DNA of 64,000 nucleotides, from positions 62,001-126,000 of the forward strand of contig JAODTK010001899.1 in NCBI GenBank assembly GCA_026419785.1, written 5' to 3'. The position numbers and the translations under genes are program-made. The stretch comes from Sclerodactyla briareus (lineage: Eukaryota; Echinodermata; Holothuroidea; Dendrochirotida; Sclerodactylidae). The notes beneath the pieces were generated by a model. That model had not been told where the DNA came from. It saw only the letters and a program-made list of their open reading frames with translations, and did no database searches. Below are positions 1 through 12,004 of the stretch, piece by piece. Within the stretch, counting starts at the first letter, position 1, and the number at the start of each line of letters is the position of its first letter.

Positions 1-3000
1 TTGACGTGTATAGCATCCACCAGTGGCTATAGAGCTTCATCCACACCACAAGGGCTTCTTCTAATTTTTCTAATCGGAAAAGTCAATACCCATTGGTACG
101 ACGGCGCAGCCTGCACCATGGGCGGTGCCGGATTTTTTTTATCCAAACCAGTGGCGTATAGCAATTTTAGTGAGTGGATGTGGGGGGGGGGCTTGGTGAT
201 TGTATAGTGGTGGAGTTTGATGGTGGGCCGCAGGAGGGTTTTAATTTTTTTATTTCCAGGTGGCCTTAGATGCAATGGGTGCATTATAGCACACTTTTCA
301 CACTCATTCTATTTTGGAAATAATATTGTATTTTCACCTGGCCTAGTATATGGCTTTTTGGTGCTAGGTCGGTTAGTTCTTTTCTGGCGTTGATTCGAAT
401 ATCCCACCTTCCGCCAAATTCCTTCAAAAGTTGGTGGCTATTAAGTCACGGCATTGTTAAAACACGATCTGGTGTAGGTCCTGCTTATGTATTTACACAC
501 TACCATACGACTTACATACTCCTCCATGAGTCCACGGTCGTAAAGGGGGCAATATCACTCGCAACTCCACCACATTCGCGCATAGCGCGGAAAACTCACA
601 GAATGTTTGAGGAATAGGTCGGTCGAAAACGTGATTTAAATAACTTCCCCATCACATCAATCAGCATCATTCAGTTAGTGTTGAACTAATGTTTTGCATG
701 TTTTCTCAACTATACTGTGAGCGTTGAGGTGAATGAAGATACCGGTAGCTATATAGCAAATGATGGCTGCGTGTATACTCGCAAATTTGCTCGTGGGACC
801 TTCACAGTAAGTATGAAGGGGATACACATAAGTTAACGAGAGCGGCAACGCCTTCCAAATTGTAGAGAGTTCACACGGGGAAATGTCCCATATGCGACAG
901 ATAACGTATCAAAACACCTTATTCTCATATAGTGTAAACACCTCACCCCACCCCACAAAATAACGTGTCTTTAATAAAAACGTTATTTACACAATTTCCT
1001 TTGGGGAAGAATCCATAGGGGCAAATGCCTGCCTTTTCTTCTCTGTGGTGCACCCTGCATATAGTCAAGTGACACACACATAACATCCCACAGAGAAGCA
1101 AACAATAGTGCGCGCAAAGCGCGCGAATTTTTTAGGGTCATGCCCTGTTCTTGTGTAAAGAGTATGTCTTATGTAGAGGGTACCTTCAGCACAGATGAAT
1201 CACAAAAGTGGGGGGGGGGGGTCCGACTCCCACAGAAGCCATTTTTTCGGATGACCACAGTATGGGTAGAAGCATTAGTTTTTCAAAACGCTCTGAACCA
1301 AAAGGGGGGGGGGGGGTCCGGACCCCCTGGACCCCCCACCCCACTCTGTATCGATTACGTGTAACACTCGTGAAAGAAATGGTTGAATCTGTGAGTCTTG
1401 CAATGCGGCACTCGTGCGAGTAATCATCATCCTATCCAAGGTCAATACTTAAGACTATTGTTACTGGCCTTATTCTTAGGAAAGCTAGAGCTTTCAGTCG
1501 TGAGGATTCAGTCGTGCTCTATTATAGTGGTTTTATTTACGGCTCATGAATTTGTATTCGTGCATTCCAATCTCTTTGTGGGGGGAGGGGGGGGGGGGGG
1601 CTTTCGCATGGGGATATTATGTGTTTCATTTCCTCGGGTTTTCTTTGGAATATTAGACTTAGGCTGTTGCGTTTCGATCGATCGTTGGCATGGTAGGAGG
1701 TTTTTTAGCATTTTGTGCATGTTACTTTACGAATTATGGAGTTGTATTCTTGCTTGTTCACTCTTGCCTTAATTTTAGATCCGATGTATGGGAGTTGTCA
1801 ATCACATCCAGCTAGAAGAATTCCAAGATAGTTAACTCACAGTAAACTTCTTTGTGGTTTGAAGCAGGTATGAATTCAGGCGTGTTGTGTTTTTAGCAAT
1901 GCAAGGTTATTTTAGCCCTGACGTTCAATTGCCTCTGGAGCCGTGTTACTTTCACTGTTTTATACTTGTGGAATTTTACTACTATCTCCACTATCTCCTT
2001 TAGACAGTTTTAACATAACTTCTGGAACATCGCTCTTATCAGCAACTGGTTTTTATTTTTTTCACTTATAGGCAAGTATTTATTACTCTGAAGCCATAGG
2101 TTCCAAGTTTATATTCCTGGTGCTGAGAGCTATTTGTTTCGGATACCCCCGCTGGGCGCAACGTGCTGCAGGCGCGCCGCCGGCGCGCTCGGGCTGCCAA
2201 CATGAGTTTGCTCAAATCCCTAAACTCCGGTAGCCAACGCATCGGTGCTCACTTTCGTAATCTCACATGTGCACAGTTTCACACGCGGGTAGCGTGTATC
2301 ATGAGACGAGATAGGTCTTGTCAAACAGCACTGCGGGAAGCCCTCTTTTGGTTCTAAATGAGTCTAGAATCGCGATACCTTGGACATATGCCCATACTTT
2401 GACCGATTGAAAAATTCCGCCTTCGTCGTCTAAACGCTGGAAACTTTCGAGATGTTGCAGTGCTCCCGTGCGTGACTAGAGATAGACGAAGGCTTACGGC
2501 CTCCAAATAAGCCAAAATATTTAGTGAATATTTCCAACCTACATCAGAGCCTAGCTAATGCTGCAATTTGGGACGTGTACAAACACAATAGACAGGGGTG
2601 GTTGGATCATTGTGAGGACCCATGGTTTTTCATGCATACTATGAGTGATGTAGAGTTAGATATGAATGACAGGATGCTGTAATAGCCTCAGGCAAGTTAA
2701 ATCTCTTAGAATCCTTGTGTAGGCTCATCTGAATTATTGCGTGAATGTCCGGGAACGATACCTAAACAACACTGACGTGGGGTTCGTGATCCCTCATCCA
2801 AATTGTTCCCATTAAAAGGTGATTCCATACGTAGTGAGTTGTGATAACTCAGTTGAGGGTCACGATTTGGATTGGACTCTGCGCTGGAGGCTTTCCAAAA
2901 CATCCAATAAACATCGAGCTCCGATGAGGATCATAATTTTACCATGGCAGACATTCTGCCCCGAAACAAATGCCTGACAGTACCAAGGAGCAGCACATTA

Positions 3001-6000
3001 TTACCTCCCCTCCATGCCACTGCACGGCACAGATCGATCATGCGCAAAGAAATATACAAGACGCCGTAACATGTCACTGGTCTGAACGTCGCCTGTGCCA
3101 GGCCAGCAATAACTGAGCTGGGGGACCCGGAGAGGCACTGGGGTTGGACAATTGGTATGAAAATGAAGTCGGTCAATGAACATGTAGTTCTAATGAAACA
3201 CCAATACCTCCGCACCCCTTGAAGCTGTTATCTTCATACCTTCTTTCAGGCTCGGCATGTGTGGGTGAACTATGCATAAATCTGTAAATGGACCCAATAT
3301 CAAGGTGTGTGTGGTGGAATGGAGGCATAGTTGAAGACTATGTGCTATCATATTATTTATTACCATCCTGCAGTCTCTTGGAGTTACAGCACTATTTATT
3401 AGCAGTATAAGGAAGAATATATTAACAGTAGCCTACAACTACGATGAGGCCTCAATATGGGCTCCCGTGTTGGCCATGGGTCAACGGCCAAACTGAAAGG
3501 ACTGTCGACCCTACCGTATGTAGCTTTATTCCCTATACAATATGCACTGTACACTCTACCTGGTTCTGTTATTTGATATTCAATCCCATTTATCCCTAGT
3601 CACAGTGTGTTCGAGCCCCATGAGTCATAGTCATCTCCCCTCGCTTCTCCAATGGTAACACAGAGGCAGTATCTGATCCCTGTGACCCATGTAGGTATTT
3701 TCCCATTCCATTTGGGATTACTGACTTCTATAATCTATAATGAACAGTTATGCAGCAAGGAATTATTTCATAGATTTAGTGTATATAACCTACACAATGT
3801 GTCTTGTGAGTTTTCGAGCGAAATTTGAATCACGTTGTCAGTGGGTCCCAAAACTTGAGGACAGGTGCAACAGGCCATAAGCAGCTGTGCTTCCAAGCAG
3901 AACAGGCTGCGCAAGTTATCTGTGTGGTGGGTATAATGTCAAAGGTCCTCTTGAGGTTTGAAATCAATTGAGAGTATTATGTGACTGTGTGATTAGTCCT
4001 TTCATTTGTGTACGGTGTACCTCGTTTGCAGAGGCGTGAGCCGGGCGTTTTAAATTATTGTATAAACTGACGTGGAGCGCGTCCCAAGATTCCTGGGAAA
4101 CGTGAACGCTGATGCTCCTTTCGTGAACCTGGTACCTTGGTCCATGCGCTGACTCTCCCTCATATAAAAAGTCACACACAAGGTCTTTGAGTCGTTATGG
4201 GTAGGCACAGAATAAATCAAGCAGGCGAGCGAAACCCATGTTAAAGCCCGTTAACCAGGCTTGCCTGTGAAGCTTGCCACGTAACCAGCAATGTTCACTA
4301 GAGTAGCATCTTTCCCTGAAGCCAAACCTATTACGGTACGTCTCAAAAGATTGGTAACATCCCTGTTGATAGCCACGTTTTGACCTCCCTCAGCCGGAAA
4401 TCACCATGCTGCTGCGGCAAAGAATTAACTGGGTGGCCTCCTTCGACCGACTTGACTCGCACCTGCCGCCCCACTCTGATGAGACCAAGTCAGGCATCGT
4501 ACAGTTTTCGGGGCTGACAACAGCACAGCTCTTTCGGTCGCTGGGGCGCGTAGGTTCCGAGCTGTCGACCAATTCGAGCCTAAATTAGAGAAGCGAACAA
4601 AAGGAAAAATTTGATTGTATAACGAAAAACCAGTCCTGGACACATTTGAACTGCGAGAGCTCTCTAGAGACACAGCTTCCAGAGCACGCAAGTATGCCGA
4701 CAGTACAACACCCTCTTCATAATTACCCGACTGCCCGATGACCACCCTTCGCCCCTGCCACCTGAGATCAAATGACAAACGTTTTGTTCACCACCACACA
4801 AACATGTTATGCTCGCTTAGTCATGCCTCAATGTGCCAGTCAGTCAGAGAAGGTGGACTGCCTGGGGCATGCAGGATGTTTATGCCAATGTTAAACTGTC
4901 TGATCATGACAATCGGAGTGAGGCGAGTTGGTGCGGTGGGGGGGCTTCTGGTCAGAAACAACCAGCTGGGGAAAATCCCGAGTGCGTTGGATTTCGACAA
5001 CGATGCAGACGGGGACTCCTTGCCTGTGGTTTCACTAGCATCGATAACTCTGGCCAAAAAACCCCTTCTAGACCAGACCCCCTGAACCCGCTCCCTGAAA
5101 CGAGCCCTGAACCTATGTGAAACTGACCGGAGGAATGTTCCCGGCGAAAACTTACAATGCCATATGATGAGGCATCATAAGAGGTCTGGCTGAGAACCTG
5201 CCTGTGTATCCAACAAATCACACTATGTATTTTCCATATGATCTCGAAATTGTGAAAATCGACATTGTATCTTCTAGGTCATATTTCTATATGACTAGAA
5301 GCCTAAGCGCTGAACTCATCAGTTACAGGGGGATAGCTGGAGTATCTTAGACAACCTGAAGTGGTTTTTTTCTTTTATCCTCAGTGAACCAACTGCTCTG
5401 AAGACTGTTGCTTTCTGCACGGGTTCTTCACCACCTATTTGAGTGTTTGTAATCTTCCGGCTTCTGTCTCGTTCAAACCTCAAACTGACCATACTGAATG
5501 TAACCTGTTTTCTTCGTTTTTGTGTGTCCCCATAGCTTGATTTTTCTTTACACTAGGCCCTTACCGCGCCTGACCGTAGGGACGCTCTGTGTTCTGGGAT
5601 ACATTCTCGAGGAAGTATAAGCCAAGATGTTCGCTGAGGACGCTGTTGTGTTAGTAAATTAACTAGGCAGAAGTGAGCGGAGAATCGCGCCCATTCGCCG
5701 GCGTGAACCTACCCTGCAGCATGAAATTTAAGTCATTGTTTTTGGATCGCGGGGTAAATATCCCTAGTCTGTATGCTTTGTAGGTGACCTTTTGTGGAAT
5801 ATTGACTGTGGGCACATCAAATAATCGGATCCCTCACTACCCTACGTAGTTAGATAAAGTAGCCACACAGCAATAAATTTTTAGATTCTATAAGCGAGAT
5901 CTATATAGGCCTACCTGGAGATAAGCAAGTATCGATTTGCTCATCCTGGAGTAAACTCGGGTAAATAGGGCTTCTTGAAATAGGAGGGGCCATTGCATTT

Positions 6001-6470
6001 ACAACAAATTGATCCATACTCCTACAGACCATTGTTTACCTGTCTATTCCCATATTGGGAAGAGTTATTGTCGCGCTCTGAAGTTAAAGAGGGTTTCTTT
6101 CTAGGAACTGACACCTCTGTAAAAAGTAGTGATCGAACGCTTATTACAGTGTTTGTCATACTGGTTGTCAGCTGTTTGGTGTGTCTTCCCCAATATACAA
6201 ATTGCGCGACTGATATTTTTTGCGATAGTACACATAATCAGTCCACTAAACGGAACCGGTTTGTAAATTAGTACAAACCTTCAATAGATGAGAACATCGA
6301 TACCGATGCATAGATGTAAAACAGTAATGATTTGTTCCATGTAAGATTGACAAAAACACTTGGCGACTTCTTGACGACACGTCATGGAACACGAGTTTTG
6401 TCTGTTTTTTAAAAAATACTCATGCCCTAAGAGACACTTATGCTCATGTCCATGGGAGCTATTATTATTC
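1..6470. other. Unassigned region, no gene recognised
   Basis: I find no protein domain, RNA gene or clear repeat family here on either strand. Open frames are short (at most 117-124 codons) and have no motif I recognise. Long G tracts occur near 187-196, 1210-1221, 1304-1316 and 1580-1600; the tract at 1304 is followed by C-rich sequence that could fold back on it. A short GC palindrome near 1111-1125, followed by an A/T-rich stretch, resembles the one in the array at 55 kb. Around 4390-4590 both strands stay open in overlapping frames, which reflects local GC content rather than a gene. Confidence 0.5.
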
Positions 6471-6474
6471 CCCG

Positions 6475-7210
6475 TGCGAGCTACACTGAATAACTAGCAT
6501 CTTCTTGTATGTGTAACCTTGTAACTCAGAAACATACAGCTTGTGTTATTCTAATTTTTGATTGCAGGAAACCGCTATGGAGACAAATTCTATGCAGAGC
6601 AACTCTGGATGTGGCAAGTTTCACAAGTATTTCCTTCTTTTTTATGGTATACTGCCGAGCAAGGATCGAACGCTCTTCAGCGAGTAAGGATGCCCAAACC
6701 TGTATACTGCACCTATTGTCAGCGTGTCGACCTCCACCAGGTATACGGAAATGATTCAATGCCCTCTTTGGCGGTACCGCTCCAATGTGGCGGTGGGGTG
6801 AACACGCAACGGCACTTCCTATATACCCTCGTTTGTTCAATCCCTGTACTGAGCGTCCAGCGAGATGGCAGAGTTACTCGGTTTCAAAGTGTGTTGGTAT
6901 GACCCGACCAGGAATCGATCCCTCTTCTACCGGGTGGAAGGCCGACGCTCTACTAACTGTGCCAACCACTCGTTAGAGTGGGCATCTCATATCGAACGCA
7001 AGAAGTGCAATCAACCTTCCAGCACGGGTTGGGGGATATTTCCCTTCTAGACTATGGTAGGGCGGCTGATACCAACAGTCGGTTGTAACATGCCTCGCCG
7101 TAGACATAGCAAAATTAAAAAAAACCTGACGTGGTTGCATACTACCGTATTGTTATCTCCGTATTCTACGTTACAGTGTCAATCCAGTATATGGGAGCGT
7201 TGTTGTTGGA
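6475..7210. repeat. Dispersed repeat, copy 1 (split by a SINE)
   Basis: The part at 7000-7205 aligns by eye with 21810-22005. Both contain a run beginning with an AGTGCAAT-like block, a CCAGCACG block, a 'TTCTAG...CTAT' block, an 'AGACATAGC' block and a shared end at GTCAATCCAGTAT. The left part (6486-6665) resembles 21640-21800 through its TGTGTTA-T-rich segment. Between the two halves lies the SINE at 6674-6990, which copy 2 lacks. The family's origin and class are unknown to me; no coding motif is visible. Confidence 0.6.
6665..6999 (-). mobile_element. tRNA-derived SINE with 9-bp target duplication
   Basis: Read on the minus strand, the element starts near 6990 with a tRNA-like head. It has an A-box-like TGGCACAGTTAG segment and a perfect B-box match, GATCGATTC (consensus GWTCRANNC), followed by a GGTCGGGTCATACC stretch shared with the copies at 18.3-18.66 kb and 35.57-35.95 kb. 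The body ends near 6674. ATCGAACGC lies on both sides, at 6665-6673 and 6991-6999, as expected for a target-site duplication made by target-primed reverse transcription. Copy 2 of the host repeat near 21795-21830 shows the corresponding empty site. SINEs of this type are transcribed by RNA polymerase III and borrow a LINE's machinery; the partner LINE is not identifiable here. No long A tail is visible at the 3' end. Confidence 0.8.
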
Positions 7211-7904
7211 TGGCTGCGGCTAGGTTGTTCATGAATTACTTCTAATGATGTCATGTGTCGCTAATGAGAATCCGATAATGGTAATGAGGTTTAGTAGGAC
7301 CAAATCTCTACGTGAACTTGGTTGTCCACCACCGACATATATGCCGTGATATTGTTCAAAGCACGTGGTCCGGTATTCGAAGCTGTTGAATTAATCTACC
7401 TAAGTATCGAAGTGCATACGTGTAATTCCTCCCGGATCCTTATTACACCACAATCTTGTAAAGCCGAATTTTCGCAATGGCAAGACAAAAGTGTCAATAC
7501 ATTGCGTCGGGCGGCTCACTGTAATTCTCGTCGGGGATGATCCCCTACGTACTCCTGATGCCAAGTTGGTTGGGTGCTGCAATGTTCTGAGAATCCTCAG
7601 TATGCCCCTATGCGACAGTGTGAGCGCGGCAAGGAAACTTGAACCAAACTAAAAAAAAGGATGAACCAATTCGAACAACCACAATATTAGACATGCTAAC
7701 ATTTGGTTTGAATGTTATTACCTAAAAAAAAAATAGTCACATACATGAATATATCTAGATATATAGTAATGCAACCATACGATACCAATCTTCAAACGGG
7801 ATTATCAGATTGCAACTCCAGCGAACTGTAAGAAAATACCCTTACCAGCGTTTTGGTTCATTCCTTGCGAATACAAACGGAATCTATGCATTCATGTATG
7901 TGTG
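7211..7904. other. Unassigned region
   Basis: No gene or repeat family recognised. Open frames are short and have no motif. Confidence 0.5.
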
Positions 7905-8345
7905 TGTGCGTGACCTTCCGACCTCAGTTGACCTAATGATTTTGTGACCCTTGGGGTTGTTTTTCTGTCCAGACTTGTCGTGTTGCAACAAACCAATAAT
8001 TCAATTGCACTGACTTACTGAAACACTTCTATTACACGCTATTTCCACTTATGTCGTCTTTAAAAGGGTGATAAGCCGCTGAATCATTAAGAAATGACCA
8101 GATATTCCAGGTTGTTGGTGTAATGGAGAGTTATGCTTGTCTATGCAACTCACATCTGAAGACCTACTTTTACCTCCTTCGACGTTTGACCTGTTGACTT
8201 CATTTGACGTAATGGCCTTGTGACCTTTTGGGTCAATTCTTTGTGCCGACTCATCTTGTCGCAACAAAATAATAAGTCATTTGCACTGACGTACTAAAAC
8301 ATTCCTGTCACACGCCATCCCAGTTCTGTCCCCTGTAGAATCTTG
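7905..8345. repeat. Tandem repeat, about 270-bp unit, TGACC-rich (locus 1)
   Basis: Two diverged units lie head to tail. The best-conserved block, close to TTGCACTGACGTACTAAAAC, starts at 8005 and again at 8281, a spacing of 276 bp. Each unit also has a TGTGACCTT-type block, a 'GTTGCAACAAA-CCAATAA' block and a 'CACGC.ATC' block in the same order. The same unit organisation recurs at 20.5-20.96 kb. There is no coding potential. This looks like a dispersed minisatellite or the internal repeats of a larger non-autonomous element. Confidence 0.75.
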
Positions 8346-8814
8346 AAACGGCCTCGCTGAGGTTGTCTTTTGTGCTGGGCTACTGTAGGTCTGGTTATTA
8401 CTCAATGCAAATATATAGATGGCTCATGATTGCCATATAAAATGAGGTTGATCATTTGATAGAATAAAATTTAAAGTAATGAAATTGTCCTGATCTGATT
8501 GTTCAAATGTTTAATTCTCAATTATTAAAAATATTTGATTGCTCGTTGGTATTACATGCCCCTTGAAGAAAAAAGAATATACCATAGGAAATGTTATATG
8601 AGATCCAGATTACATGTACCTTCCCACCCCTCAATCCTACATTCCAAAACTTCCCCCATTCCTCTGTTGAAAAAAATGGTTAAATTGACCGCACAGTGCC
8701 ACTCCCCTAACCCCCCCCCCCCCTCCCCGAGTGTTGGGTTAGGGTGGTTTTCCCTGTTGGCCTCCTGTGCAGGGCCCCCACTTACTGCTAGGATATTGGG
8801 AGCCTGATAAATTG
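8346..8814. other. Unassigned region with C tract
   Basis: Nothing recognised except a run of C around 8708-8721. The 90-codon open frame across it is low complexity. Confidence 0.5.
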
Positions 8815-8945
8815 ACCGAATACGCTCTGCTCTAGAAAGTATCCGAAAACGGGCATTCAGAATAATCCTCGGCCCAGACTGTAATAGCTACCACAATGCC
8901 TTGGAGGTTCTCAATATGAAAAGTGTTGAACAGCGACGCTGTGTG
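8815..8945 (+). pseudogene. LINE ORF2 C-terminal fragment (CR1/Jockey-type)
   Basis: The plus strand encodes a short segment containing RKRAFRIILGPD, then 'YHNALEVLNM' and 'SVEQRR'. This is the usual layout just after the reverse transcriptase of CR1/Jockey-type LINEs: 'Q-KRALRII', then 'Y-EALE-LNL', then 'LE-RR'. Only this tail is present, cut off where the minus-strand RTE composite begins. It could be a remnant into which that element inserted, or a chance junction of two truncated copies. The family assignment rests on motif pattern only. Confidence 0.6.
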
Positions 8946-8984
8946 ATTGCCAGTTCTTGTGTGTCATCTGAAAGGTACCTACAC

Positions 8985-10800
8985 ATACTTCTATGGTTCC
9001 TTGTCTCGACGTGGCTCTGGATGTCATGGTGGGCCTTTGATTCTATATTTTTGTCCAGTTCTTGACGACTGCCTACCATGTGTTTCTTGGTCTTTTCCTC
9101 CTCCCATCTACTTCCTTTTGAAGGAGTTGTTTCTGGAGGCCATGTGATCTGAGAATGGCCAATGTACTGCATTTTTTCTCTCTGAGCATCTTCCTCTAAA
9201 TCCACATCGCGAATGCTTCAATTTGACCTGTTTCTCCTTCGATAATTTCTCGGATACGTGAAGTAGTTGAGAGCATAGAGCGCCTCATCAGTCTTTTTCT
9301 TATAGTTAGCTTCTGTCTCTTACTGATTAAAACGTCTTCCAGTCTAATGAAGGAGTCCTCCGCAATTGCAATTCTCACTACTTTCTCCTCACTGTTGCAC
9401 AACCGTAGTCACTATCTGTTGACCCATATATCCAATCTCTCCACCTGTTCGATTTGTTTTCCATCTACATTAATGTTCAGCTCCTTTGTTTTCTTTGAAC
9501 GGTGAGCTACCATGACTTTCGGTTTTGTAATCTTCCGTTCACTATTCTTTGCAACTGTACCTCAATTTCTGCCAAGATTGCGGTGTCATCCTGCATACCC
9601 TAGATTATTAACATTTTGTCCACCGATGCTACGACCTCTTCTTCCTCTTCCACATTCTTGAAAATATTCTCAGTGTACATGCATGCAGGTTCAATAACTT
9701 CGGCGAGAGAACTCAACCGGCAACCCTCTTGATTGGTCACCGTAATTTTTTATCGACTGATGCGTTGGTTTCTAGTATAGTGACTGTATTAGTCTGATGT
9801 GTTTTCCGTTATCATGCTCCTGCGGTATAACCTATCGAGAGCTTTCTCATAAACTATGAAGCAGATGAAACATGCTTGCCAACTTCCAATTAGTAGTTAT
9901 CGGGGATGATAAGAGGGTCGAAGAGACCCTCCCTGGGGCCCATTCCGACTGGGTACGTGTCATCAATATCCTGCTCAATAGTCCTGTCATTCCGCTGTAT
10001 GATGATGCCTAACATTGGTTTGGTGATGTGGCTCATCAGGTTTATTGTGCGATGATCTGCACACTCAGTAGCGTTACACTTCTTGGGGATTGTGAGGAAC
10101 TGTGAGTGCTTCAGGTCTTTCGGGATCTCGCCAGACTGGATTATTTTTTCGATGAGTGATGTTATCAATTTCCAGAGCCTTTGCGTCTAGAGCTTTCAAT
10201 TCTTCTGCTCTGCTTTCATCACATCCAGGTACTTCACCATTCTCTAGTTCTCTGACTGCCTCTTCCACCTCTCTGATGAGTGTTTCCGGTTTATCCATCT
10301 CTCTAATAGGGCTCCTCTCAGTCCAATTAATGCCATCATACAATTCACTGATATATTCCAACCATATCTTGTTTATCCGTTCTTTCTCGATCAGTATCCC
10401 TCCATCTCGTGATGTTGTTGTGCCACTGCAGGTGTCTTTTCCCGTATATTTCGTCAGTCAGGTATTTGACTCTCTCCTGATTGGGAGAATCGTTTGTGTG
10501 GCATGCTTGATACTGTTTCTAATTATGTCCCACATTCTCTCTATCTACATTTGGTAGAGCGAACTGTGATCTGCCCACATCTGCACCAGGATATGTTCGC
10601 ACATTCTTGAAGCAGTTCCTGAAACGATTCCAAGCCTTGATGTAGTCAATCTGGTTCCTACACCTATCACCCAGCATCTTCCGGTATAAGTCTCACGGTG
10701 CTGCTGGAACATGCTATTCGGTACGGCGAGCTTATTCTCCTCATAGAATTCAACTGATCTGTCCCGGCTATCATTTTTTTCTCGGACCAAGTTAGAATTG
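8985..10800 (-). pseudogene. RTE-type reverse transcriptase, frameshifted
   Basis: In order on the minus strand: an endonuclease tail with a 'GDRCRNQIDYI' block and a 'VRTYPGADVG' block (about 10560-10700); the reverse transcriptase N-terminal part with 'WMEYISELYDGI' and an 'EVEEAVRELENGEVPGCD' block (10240-10370); 'EIPKDLKHSQFLTIPKK' and 'ECADHRTINLMSHITKP' (about 10005-10125); a YADD-type catalytic box near 9575-9605 in which a base shift separates the tyrosine from the aspartates; and a C-terminal part with 'RLEDVLISKR' (about 9350) and 'QIEAFAMW' (about 9205). RTE enzymes copy their own RNA at nicked chromosomal DNA. This copy is interrupted several times and cannot be translated as one protein as read. 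Confidence 0.75.
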
Positions 10801-11734
10801 GTGCATAGCTTTCTTATAGGAGTACAGGAAAACGTGTTGTGTTTAGGTCGGGGGTGAAATTAGGTCAAAAATAGAAAACCATGACCACTTCATCTGCCGG
10901 ATTAAAAATAGAGCACCATGAGATGTAGCTCAAACCGCACAAATGTAACAAATAATATTTCTATGTTTTTGCACAACAGAGGTCGATGAACTTTGTTATT
11001 CTAGAGCTTTCTTAAAATAATTATAGATTCTACAATAATGGGAATGTAGATGGCGTCTATGGGAGGACCCCTCTCCGTTTCCGGCGGTTGTATGCGAGGA
11101 GGCAGATGCTGAGGCAGTATACGAAGTGCTATCGTAAATTTCAGGAAATAACGAGCCGATTTAAGGAAATCTTGAGTTTTCGAAGTGGTATTCTACTATA
11201 CTGGTATTACTACATAGCATACTACTGCCACTTCTAGCACAATTATGCGGTTAGTATTCCTGAAAATTAGTTTTATAGCGACGCCGAGACCATCCTGACA
11301 TTAAAAGGTGTGTTGAAGGGTTCTGCTGAACTATAAATATGCAGGAGAGGATATGAAACAAAAAGCGCTCCGCATTACCACTAGTATCACCAACAGAACA
11401 GAAATACGGCGTGGGTTTTATTTTCTAAAGCTTCCAGCGGACACGAAGTATGCCCCGACCCTAAATGAATAAGTATAACATCTCTAAGTACTTTGCCACC
11501 GGTTTGCAGCGGCTGATCAAGGCAATGGAGAAAGGAAGGGCCGGACGGTGGCTTCTATTAGAGCCTAGTATCAATGCGCTCTACATACATCACCCCTTGT
11601 CATTGGTGCAACTAGTAACGAGACCCACAAGTCGGGTCAGTGTGCTAAAAGTTTCCTTCGGGGTCGGGATGAATGGTACCTGGATAATAAGAAGTAGTAG
11701 AAGGTAATAGCACCATATCGAAGGCAAAGGGAGA

Positions 11735-11802
11735 TCGTCAGCTTCGCCGGAATTCGAACTCGCAATCCTTCGATAACCAGCAGCAGGCGGCTGAACTACA
11801 TT
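11735..11802 (-). promoter_or_regulatory. tRNA-like head with pol III A and B boxes (RTE copy 1)
   Basis: On the minus strand, TAGTTCAGCCG fits the A-box consensus TRGYNNARNNG perfectly. It is followed by a tRNA-like 'CTGGTTATCGAAGG' segment and by GAGTTCGAATTCC, which misses the B-box consensus at its last position. The layout and spacing are those of a tRNA or a tRNA-derived SINE head. The same arrangement sits at the 5' end of the other RTE copy, near 31590-31660. It could act as an internal pol III promoter; that is inference. Confidence 0.6.
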
Positions 11803-12000
11803 GGGGGGGGGGACGCCAGACCAAACTTTTAATGACTGATGTGTGTTATATCTAAGTGAAGCGCCACCATGGTTGGCGCGGAGAGACAAGAAAATTTTGG
11901 GTTTTACAAACTCCCAGATGGCCGGAAACGGAACTTCCTGAGCGTTGTGAGATAGGACCCATTCATTAACTGCAATGTCCGGCAAAATCGTTAGTTTAGT
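11803..12000 (+). mobile_element. hAT-like miniature element (copy a)
   Basis: The copy contains the family hairpin, a near palindrome GCGCCACCATGGTTGGCGC at 11861-11879, followed by an A/T-rich 'AAAATTTTGGGTTTT' block and by a 'GATGGCCGGAAACGG' block near 11917-11935. The same two blocks, in the same order and strand, occur at 13.2, 31.2, 61.65 and 62.14 kb; the hairpin alone also occurs at 61.0 kb. Other copies end with the terminal motif CCAGGSGCGGATC. No transposase is present, so any movement would depend on an enzyme from elsewhere. hAT affiliation is inferred from the CAGGG-type terminus only. Confidence 0.6.
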
Positions 12001-12004
12001 TATT

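Larger units (their letters stand above)
8950..11802 (-). mobile_element. RTE-type LINE composite, copy 1
   Basis: On the minus strand the element runs from a tRNA-like head near 11800, through about 0.7 kb of non-coding sequence, a fragment of the endonuclease C-terminus (10545-10800), the reverse transcriptase (about 9550-10370), and a C-terminal region ending near 8985. The same order of parts is found at 31.57-34.37 kb on the plus strand, so the composite structure is shared by two copies. Most of the endonuclease that a full RTE protein would carry is absent in both. Many small indels break the frame. RTE assignment comes from the 'ECADHRTINLMSHITKP' block and the YADD-type box. Mobility today is unlikely. 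Confidence 0.75.

Noticed and set aside
4390..4600. Both strands open in overlapping frames
   Set aside because: Explained by local GC richness and lack of TA-containing stops; no motif.
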